Assembly: GCF_019396345.1 (NCBI RefSeq)
Contig: NZ_JAHKRM010000002.1
Span: 539,831-603,830, forward strand
Length of the DNA stretch: 64,000 bases
DNA from: Nonomuraea guangzhouensis
Lineage (GTDB): Bacteria > Actinomycetota > Actinomycetes > Streptosporangiales > Streptosporangiaceae
Reading direction: 5' to 3'
Each line of letters starts with the position of its first letter. Within the stretch, counting starts at the first letter, position 1. The notes below the pieces were generated by a model. That model saw nothing but the letters and a program-made list of their open reading frames with translations, was not told where the DNA came from and made no database searches. Of the stretch, positions 63,543 through 64,000 are shown in pieces. The translations under genes and the position numbers were made by a program.

Positions 63543-64000
63543 TTATTTCAGGCCGGTGGTCGCCACACCACGGATCAGGTACTTCTGACCGGCTAGAAAA
63601 AAGCCGAAGATCGGCCCCAATGACACGATCGACATCGCGAACATGGGGCCCCACGACGACTCGCCACTGGAGTCTAGGAAGGAGCGGAGGGCTACTGCCA
63701 CCGTTAGATTGTCGGAATTGGTCAGGTAAAGGTTCTGACTGAAGAAGTCATTCCAGGTCCAGATGAAGGTGAAGATGCCGGTCGTGGCGAGGGCCGGGGT
63801 GCAGAGCGGGAGGATCACCTGGAGGAAGACCCGCCAGTAGCCCGCGCCGTCGATGGAAGCCGCCTCGTCCAGCTCCCGGGGCAGGGTGCGGATGAACTGC
63901 ACCATGAGGAAGATGAAGAACGCGTCGGTGGCCAGGAACTTCGGCACGATCAACGGCCAGATCGTGTTGATCCAGTCGAGCTTGGAGAACACGATGTACT
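63543..64000 (-). CDS. Sugar ABC transporter permease (MalG-type), 5' truncated
   Basis: The C-terminal 152 residues of a MetI-like permease; the frame continues past the window end. The EAA loop ELDEAASIDGAGYWRVFLQVILP and the last helices are present. A GTG at 63992 is internal, not the start. It ends 34 bp before the binding-protein gene and should be co-transcribed with it. Confidence 0.9.
   Translation of the reverse strand, partial: YIVFSKLDWINTIWPLIVPKFLATDAFFIFLMVQFIRTLPRELDEAASIDGAGYWRVFLQVILPLCTPALATTGIFTFIWTWNDFFSQNLYLTNSDNLTVAVALRSFLDSSGESSWGPMFAMSIVSLGPIFGFFLAGQKYLIRGVATTGLK

Overview
The window is very GC-rich, gene-dense DNA with many GTG starts and ATGA or GTGA overlaps inside operons. 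It carries ClgR, RecA/RecX, DUF3046, Lhr and an actinobacterial-type LexA box. This points to an Actinomycetota chromosome, most likely Streptosporangiales (Nonomuraea-like). The genus is inference. I see no insertion sequence, prophage, CRISPR array, rRNA or tRNA.

Layout. 1-3.1 kb: a glutamate-type ABC importer (gluABCD, 5' end cut by the window). 3.2-5.1 kb: an S9 peptidase. 5.3-11.1 kb: a peptide ABC importer in the order A-D-F-C-B, closed by a strong terminator. 11.4-18.2 kb (minus strand): DUF3046, VOC, isochorismatase-fold protein, recA, recX, a 33-bp tandem repeat array, and rny. 18.3-23.7 kb: a small basic protein, a second VOC protein and the 1.5-kaa helicase Lhr.

23.7-32.4 kb: a GntR regulator and a second peptide importer (A-B-C-D-F) joined by translational overlaps to a gamma-glutamyltransferase and a TSUP permease. 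Facing it on the minus strand is ROK regulator - VanX-type dipeptidase - GCS2-type ligase. 35.5-40.2 kb: a DasABC-like amino-sugar importer with a cytoplasmic GH3 hexosaminidase, followed by a second ROK regulator. Together these suggest scavenging of cell-wall peptides and amino sugars, which is inference from gene content.

41.6-43.1 kb: an Rrf2 regulator, a 37-41-bp tandem repeat array and nei. 43.1-50.4 kb (minus): response regulator, ftsK, RodZ-like protein, rimO, pgsA, cinA and clgR. This is a conserved actinobacterial block that normally lies beside DUF3046-recA-recX; here about 25 kb of transport and repair genes separates the two halves. 50.5-53 kb: a multidomain SpoIIE phosphatase divergent from the response regulator.

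53-64 kb: a sugar-acid region. LacI-galM diverges from an SDR dehydrogenase, a KdgD-like dehydratase, an enolase-superfamily enzyme and a Gfo/Idh-PmoA fusion, with good LacI-type operators at both promoters. Convergent to it is a second operon (ABC permease, binding protein, Gfo/Idh oxidoreductase, alpha/beta hydrolase), cut by the window end.

Regulatory DNA is unusually readable. recA has a LexA box plus a RecA-NDp-type (PafBC) promoter, and lhr has a similar motif placed for leaderless transcription. The GntR gene and its target operon share a palindrome. Three binding-protein genes are each followed, 8-11 nt after the stop codon, by a perfect 11-12-bp hairpin.
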